In this document: piece after piece, positions 7,378 through 11,681 of the stretch
Position numbering within the stretch: position 1 is the first letter of the stretch
How the letters are laid out: the number at the start of each line of letters is the position of its first letter
The notes under the pieces: generated by a model
The model's database searches: none
What the model saw: only the letters and a program-made list of their open reading frames with translations
What the model was told of the DNA's origin: nothing
Source of the DNA: an uncultured Lachnoanaerobaculum sp.
Lineage (GTDB): Bacteria; Bacillota; Clostridia; Lachnospirales; Lachnospiraceae
Length of the DNA stretch: 11,681 nt
Direction of reading: 5' to 3'
Assembly (NCBI GenBank): GCA_916720285.1
Contig: CAKAQP010000059.1
Span: forward strand, 1 to 11,681
Made by a program: the position numbers and the translations under genes

Positions 7378-8067
7378 ATGGGAAAAATAAAGGAACTACC
7401 ACTTGAACAAAGACCATATGACAGAGCGCTGGAGTATGGAGTGGAATCGCTTACAGATGTGGAACTTTTGGCTGTGCTTCTTAGAAGCGGTACAAAGGAT
7501 GTCAATGTCGTAAATCTTGCATACAATATTCTTGAGGGTAATGGTGAAGGATTTGGAATACATAGTATTTTTCACCATAATATTGATAAATTGATGGCCA
7601 TCAAGGGTGTAGGCAAGGTGAAGGCGGTACAGATACTTGCACTTGGAGAGTTTTGTAAAAGAGCGTGGGAGAGAAAAAGCACAGAAAAAAGTATTTCTTT
7701 TTCTTCTCCTGATGTGGTTGCAAATTATTATAAGGAGAGTATCAGACACTTGGAAGTTGAGGAACTTAGAATAATCTTTCTTGACACAAGACAGAGGCCG
7801 ATCTCCGATATGGTGATTTCAGTTGGAACTGTGAACGCTTCTTTGGTTTCCGTCAGAGAAATCTTGATAGAAAGCTTAAAGCATTTGGCGGTAAATGTTA
7901 TTTTACTGCATAATCATCCAAGTGGTGATCCGTCGCCGAGTAAGGCGGACATAGATATAACAAAGGATATTAATAAAGCGTTGGATAGTATAGGAATAGA
8001 ACTTATAGACCATATAGTTATAGGCGATAACTGCTATTACAGCTTTAAGGAACAGGGGATTATTTAA
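7378..8067 (+). CDS. radC: RadC/YsxA family protein (helix-hairpin-helix plus JAB1/MPN-type domain)
   Basis: RadC is a widespread bacterial family named after a supposed DNA repair role that was later doubted; its biochemical activity is not settled. The product is 229 residues from the chosen ATG, normal for the family. The N-terminus MGKIKELPLEQRP matches the usual RadC opening, which supports this start over the in-frame TTG at 7357. A helix-hairpin-helix (LMAIKGVGKVKAVQIL) begins at L72. The C-terminal domain carries the complete JAMM metalloprotease-like metal motif HNHPSGDPSPSKAD at 178-191 (H-x-H-x7-S-x2-D), with a candidate upstream glutamate in SVREILIES. The stop overlaps the mreC start (TAATG). 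Chromosomal radC genes commonly sit beside mre genes, as here. Confidence 0.96.
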   Translation: MGKIKELPLEQRPYDRALEYGVESLTDVELLAVLLRSGTKDVNVVNLAYNILEGNGEGFGIHSIFHHNIDKLMAIKGVGKVKAVQILALGEFCKRAWERKSTEKSISFSSPDVVANYYKESIRHLEVEELRIIFLDTRQRPISDMVISVGTVNASLVSVREILIESLKHLAVNVILLHNHPSGDPSPSKADIDITKDINKALDSIGIELIDHIVIGDNCYYSFKEQGII

Positions 8068-8897
8068 TGGATTCTAGAAACCGACTTGTACTGATAATTT
8101 TAAGTATAATTAGTATCATTCTTATAGGAATAACTTCATTCAATGATTCTATTATTTCGCCTTTAAGGCAGGCGGTAGGAATTGTATTGTTGCCGGTTCA
8201 ATCCGGAGTAAATACTGCAGGTAGGGCGATATATGACAATATAGAAGAGCAAAGAAAGTTGCATGACGCAATAAATGAAAATACCTTGCTCAATAAAAAA
8301 ATTGATGAGCTTACAGAGGAAAACACAAAGTTGATGGCGGATAACGGAGAACTTGCAAGACTCAGAGAACTGTATAAGCTTGATGAAAGTTATTCGGACT
8401 ATGAGAAGGTTGGCGCCAGAGTGGTGGCAAAGGACAGTACAAAGTGGTTTTCTACTTTTACTATCGACAAGGGAAGTGATGACGGCATAGCTGTAGATAT
8501 GAATGTTATAGGCTATGGCGGACTGATCGGAATAGTGACCGATGTAGGGAAAAATTATGCAAATGTACGTTCAATTATAGATGATATATCAAGAGTAAGT
8601 GCAATGTCTCTAAGAACCGGCTCTCTTTGCAGAGTTGACGGAAATCTTGAATTATATAATGACGGAAGATTGATTTTAAAAGATGTCAAGTCGGATGCGG
8701 ATATCTCTGAGGGTGATATGATAGTTACATCAAATGTATCAACCAAGTATTTGCCGAATATTTTAATAGGTTATGCCAGAGATTTAAAGGAAGATTCTTC
8801 AAGGCTTACAAAGAGCGGATATATAATACCGATAGTAAATTTCGATACTATATCTGAAGTTCTTGTAATAACCAAAAAGAAGGAAGTGAGTGATTAA
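8067..8897 (+). CDS. mreC: MreC, rod-shape-determining protein
   Basis: MreC is a bitopic membrane protein of the elongasome that links cytoplasmic MreB and MreD to PBP2 and controls lateral wall synthesis. The 276-residue product has a short cytoplasmic N-terminus, one membrane helix at about residues 7-22 (LVLIILSIISIILIGI), a coiled coil at about 59-102 (Leu/Ile-spaced, rich in Glu, Asn and Lys), and an extracytoplasmic beta-barrel part with the family-typical segment IDKGSDDGIAVDMNVIGYGG starting at I133 and continuing into LIGIV. The ATG overlaps the radC stop by 1 nt, with AGGGGA at 8054-8059 as a good ribosome site. mreD follows with no gap (TAAATG). In many relatives mreB precedes mreC; here radC does. 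Confidence 0.95.
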   Translation: MDSRNRLVLIILSIISIILIGITSFNDSIISPLRQAVGIVLLPVQSGVNTAGRAIYDNIEEQRKLHDAINENTLLNKKIDELTEENTKLMADNGELARLRELYKLDESYSDYEKVGARVVAKDSTKWFSTFTIDKGSDDGIAVDMNVIGYGGLIGIVTDVGKNYANVRSIIDDISRVSAMSLRTGSLCRVDGNLELYNDGRLILKDVKSDADISEGDMIVTSNVSTKYLPNILIGYARDLKEDSSRLTKSGYIIPIVNFDTISEVLVITKKKEVSD

Positions 8898-9407
8898 ATG
8901 AGAAGAATAATAGTAAATATAGCTTTTATTATATTTGCATTTGCACTTCAGATATGCATTTTCCCGTTCATACCTTTTTTATATGCCTCACCGAACTTAC
9001 TTATAATACTGACATTCACTTACGGATTCAGTCTCGGTGTGGAAGAGGGAATGCTTTACGGTGTGTTATGTGGAGTTTTGATGGACTTGTACTTTGCAGG
9101 TCCTTTCGGATTTTTCACTTTATTATTTATATGGATAGGATATATCAACGGAAAGCTTTCAGCCTTCTTTTATGAGGAATATATAGTTTTACCCTTCGTA
9201 GTGTGTACGATAAGTGAAGTTATGTACAATGTGTTTATTTATATTTTCAGATTCTTGATAAGAGATAAATTTGAAGTTTTATACTATTTGAAAAATATTG
9301 TAATACCCGAGGTAATAATAACGCTTATATTTACATTGTTATTATACAGGTTTTTGCTTTGGTACAATAAAAAACTCAGGATATTGGACAGTAGAGGAAT
9401 TAATTAG
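8898..9407 (+). CDS. mreD: MreD, rod-shape-determining membrane protein
   Basis: This is an integral membrane partner of MreC in cell-wall elongation. The 169-residue product is almost wholly hydrophobic, with about five to six membrane segments, beginning at about residues 4-22 and 32-48. The pattern PNLLIIL at 32-38 followed by YGVLCGVLMDLYFAGPFGF, with the acidic residue D63 in a membrane-adjacent position, is typical of MreD. The sequence is poorly conserved outside these motifs, so the call also rests on its place between mreC and the PBP2 gene. GGAAGTGAG at 8882-8890 serves as ribosome site and the ATG abuts the mreC stop. Confidence 0.9.
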   Translation: MRRIIVNIAFIIFAFALQICIFPFIPFLYASPNLLIILTFTYGFSLGVEEGMLYGVLCGVLMDLYFAGPFGFFTLLFIWIGYINGKLSAFFYEEYIVLPFVVCTISEVMYNVFIYIFRFLIRDKFEVLYYLKNIVIPEVIITLIFTLLLYRFLLWYNKKLRILDSRGIN

Positions 9408-9409
9408 TG
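9394..9409 (+). promoter_or_regulatory. Ribosome binding site and GTG start of the PBP2 gene
   Basis: GAGGA at 9394-9398 lies 8 nt before GTG 9407-9409. The GTG overlaps the mreD stop by one base (TAGTG). The next in-frame ATG (9497) falls inside the membrane anchor, so the GTG is the only sensible start. Confidence 0.85.
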
Positions 9410-11681
9410 ATAAGGGATTTTAAAGATTTTTTAGGGGACTTTTTTGAAAAGATAAAATCCTCCAGACTATTTATACTTAGTGTAATATACGCCTTCATGG
9501 TATTTATCCTTGGATCTAAACTTTTTACCATGCAAATGGTAAACGGAAAAGAGGCACAGGATAAGTATGTTCAAAAAATAAAGAAAACGGTAGCCACTAC
9601 AGGTGCAAGAGGAAATATATATGACAGAAACGGAAATATTTTGGCCTATAATAAGTTGTCATATACGGTAACTATCACAGATGGCGGATACTATAAAAAA
9701 GTAAATGATAAAAATAATATGTACTACAGGCTGGTACAGATTTTAAGAAAACATAACGAGAATATCGAAGGAGATTTTTTGGTAGCGGTAGATGAAAACG
9801 GTGATTTCTACTATACCACAAAATCCGACGCAGCCAGACTTAGATTTATTGCAGATATGTACGGCTTGAAATCATTGGATGAACTTGATGATAAGGCCGG
9901 AAAGTATCCTTCGAATATCAGTGCGCAGGAGATGGTTGATAAAAAACTTAAAACCTACGGACTTGATAAAATGACTGACAGTGACGGTAATATCTACAAT
10001 TTGTCAGGTCAGGACAAAATAGATTTGATAAATATAAGATATGAGATGGGTAAAAAACTTTACAGAAGGTATGAGCCTACTATTATATCTACAAATATAT
10101 CTGAAGAAGCAAAGATTGATATTATGGAAAATACGGCATCTTTGATAGGTGTTGATGTGGAAAATGACACCCTAAGAGTCTACAATGATGCTGTTTATTT
10201 TTCGGATATAATCGGATATACGGGAAAAGTTCCGGATGACAAGCTTGATGAACTTTTAAAGGAAAGACCAGATTATACATTAAATGATATTGTAGGAAGA
10301 ATCGGTATAGAAGAGAGCATGGAGACCACATTGCAGGGTACAAAGGGCTCAAAGACTATGATAGTTGATAATGTGGGAAGGATTATAGAGACCATAAGCG
10401 AAGTTGAATCAAGTGCGGGAAATGATGTATATCTTACTATTGATAAGAATTTACAAATAGCTACCTATCGCTTGGTTGAGCAGCAGCTGGCAGGTATTTT
10501 GGCAAGCAAGATTGTAAATGAGGACAATCCCAATACGGATACAACAGATTCAACACATAGACTTATACCTGTAAAAGATGCTTACTATCAGCTTATAGGT
10601 AACAATGTGCTTGATACAACTCACTTTGCAAAAGCGGATGCGTCCGCAACGGAGCAAAGCCTTAATGCAAAGCTTACAGCACAAAAGGAAAGTATTTTAG
10701 TATCAATAAATAACGAGTTGACTTCAAGTGCCCCTACGATAATGGGCGGATTGCCTGAAGATACAAAGGCATATTTAAACTATATACATTCCGCACTTAC
10801 AAAGAAGAGTATAATAAAAAAGGATAATATAGATACAAAATCCGAGGTTTATCAGGCATGGAAAAATGAGACCACTTCGCTTAGAGATTATTTGTTTATA
10901 GGGATATCAAGCGGATATATCGATACTACTATATTCTTTAACGACAGTAATTACTCAAGTGCCGAAGATATATACAGCAAGCTTGTAGAGTATATTCAAA
11001 ATATGCTTAAAGATGATGCCGATTTTGATAAGCTTGTTTATAAATATTTGATCAGAAACAATGTGGTCACAGGAAGAGAACTTTGTCTGGCACTTTTCGA
11101 TCAGGGAATACTTAATATGGATGAAGCCGCATATGCTCAATTGGCTGCAGGAAATGAAGGCTTTGCTTTCCCTTTCTTTATTGATAAGATTTCAAGGATA
11201 GAGATAACACCGGCACAGCTTGCACTTGATCCTTGTTCTGCCGGAGCGGTGGTTACAGATGTAAATACAGGTGAAGTAAGGGCATTGGTATCGTATCCGG
11301 GTTATGACAATAACAGATTGGCAAACTCTATGGATGTTGCATACTTCAACAAATTACTGGAGGACGAAAGTTTGCCGCTATATAATAATGCGACTCAAAC
11401 CAAGAAGGCGCCGGGTTCAACTTTCAAGCCTATTACAGCAATTGCCGGTCTTGAGGAGCATGTTATAAATGCAACGGACACGGTAGTGTGTACAGGTATT
11501 TACGATACTATAAATCCGGCTATAAAATGTTGGATTTATCCGGGAAGTCACGGACCGGATTCTGTAGTAAAAGCTATACAGGATTCATGTAATGTGTATT
11601 TTGCCGAGACGGGACACAGGCTTTCTACAGACGGTAACGGTGAGTATTCATCAGAACTTGGTATAGAGAGACTTAAAAAAT
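9407..11681 (+). CDS. mrdA: Class B penicillin-binding protein, PBP2 type (5' part; continues beyond window)
   Basis: This is a D,D-transpeptidase that cross-links peptidoglycan, most likely the elongation enzyme partnered with MreC/MreD. The frame is open from GTG 9407 for 758 codons to the window end with no stop. After a cytoplasmic stretch (IRDFKDFLGDFFEKIKSS) comes a membrane anchor at about residues 20-42. The class B N-terminal motif RGNIYDRNG is at 68-76, and the pedestal/dimerisation region runs to about 342. LTIDKNLQ is at 343-350. The transpeptidase fold resumes at CSAGAVVTDVNTGEV from C610, with SYPGYDNN soon after. Catalytic S671-T-F-K674 lies in APGSTFKP and the second motif S727-C-N729 follows; the KTG motif would be outside the window. 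About 240 residues (369-608) between LTIDKNLQ and the transpeptidase core have no domain I recognise. The symbol is by class and context; pbpA is also used, and a SpoVD/FtsI-like role is less likely beside mreCD. Confidence 0.93.
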   Translation, partial: MIRDFKDFLGDFFEKIKSSRLFILSVIYAFMVFILGSKLFTMQMVNGKEAQDKYVQKIKKTVATTGARGNIYDRNGNILAYNKLSYTVTITDGGYYKKVNDKNNMYYRLVQILRKHNENIEGDFLVAVDENGDFYYTTKSDAARLRFIADMYGLKSLDELDDKAGKYPSNISAQEMVDKKLKTYGLDKMTDSDGNIYNLSGQDKIDLINIRYEMGKKLYRRYEPTIISTNISEEAKIDIMENTASLIGVDVENDTLRVYNDAVYFSDIIGYTGKVPDDKLDELLKERPDYTLNDIVGRIGIEESMETTLQGTKGSKTMIVDNVGRIIETISEVESSAGNDVYLTIDKNLQIATYRLVEQQLAGILASKIVNEDNPNTDTTDSTHRLIPVKDAYYQLIGNNVLDTTHFAKADASATEQSLNAKLTAQKESILVSINNELTSSAPTIMGGLPEDTKAYLNYIHSALTKKSIIKKDNIDTKSEVYQAWKNETTSLRDYLFIGISSGYIDTTIFFNDSNYSSAEDIYSKLVEYIQNMLKDDADFDKLVYKYLIRNNVVTGRELCLALFDQGILNMDEAAYAQLAAGNEGFAFPFFIDKISRIEITPAQLALDPCSAGAVVTDVNTGEVRALVSYPGYDNNRLANSMDVAYFNKLLEDESLPLYNNATQTKKAPGSTFKPITAIAGLEEHVINATDTVVCTGIYDTINPAIKCWIYPGSHGPDSVVKAIQDSCNVYFAETGHRLSTDGNGEYSSELGIERLKK

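Noticed and set aside
8954..9175. Plus-strand open frame of 73 codons in another frame of mreD
   Set aside because: Fully inside mreD, whose motifs are clear in the main frame; no separate ribosome site.
10122..10352. Antisense open frame of 76 codons opposite the PBP2 gene
   Set aside because: It lies opposite an uninterrupted 758-codon PBP frame and has no recognisable product.
1..11681. Mobile element, prophage, CRISPR, tRNA or defence system
   Set aside because: All coding space is taken by co-oriented housekeeping genes with uniform codon style; I saw no transposase motifs, spaced direct repeats or cloverleaf candidates.

Overview
The window is an AT-rich, densely packed, entirely plus-strand housekeeping segment from a Firmicute, most likely a Clostridia member of the Lachnospiraceae type. 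Three things suggest this: the gene order (tRNA modification and mismatch repair genes, then a methionine gamma-lyase-like protein, then radC and the mre/PBP2 genes), heavy use of AGA and ATA codons, and long PBP2 and MutL proteins of the clostridial style. The genus cannot be fixed from the sequence alone.

Left block (1-7251), one apparent operon: the 3' end of miaB, then mutS, mutL, miaA and a PLP-dependent protein of the methionine gamma-lyase / 'aluminium resistance' (YnbB-like) family. Junctions are tight: 0 nt between miaB and mutS, 4 nt between mutS and mutL, a 4-nt ATGA overlap from mutL to miaA, and an 8-nt overlap from miaA to the PLP gene. MiaA and MiaB act in sequence on A37 of tRNAs (prenylation, then methylthiolation). 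MutS and MutL recognise mismatches and nick the DNA. MutL has the full endonuclease motif, so repair is of the MutH-independent type. Both Mut proteins carry a QLS(L/F)F pentapeptide that looks like a sliding-clamp-binding site.

The only non-coding gap (7252-7377, 126 bp) is very AT-rich. It holds a plausible extended -10 promoter and a dyad, but no hairpin followed by a T run.

Right block (7378-11681), a second tightly coupled operon: radC, mreC, mreD and a class B penicillin-binding protein (PBP2-like, mrdA/pbpA type) that runs off the right edge. The PBP gene starts at a GTG overlapping the mreD stop by 1 nt and stays open for 758 codons to the window end. MreC, MreD and PBP2 belong to the lateral-wall (elongasome) machinery. 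mreB, often found between radC and mreC, is absent here. The PBP carries about 240 residues of unassigned sequence between its N-terminal/dimerisation part and the transpeptidase fold.

I found no mobile element, CRISPR array, RNA gene, defence locus or clearly new system. The points most worth a second look are the PBP2 insertion, the clamp-binding-like motifs in MutS and MutL, the missing mreB and the homopolymer runs inside repair and modification genes.
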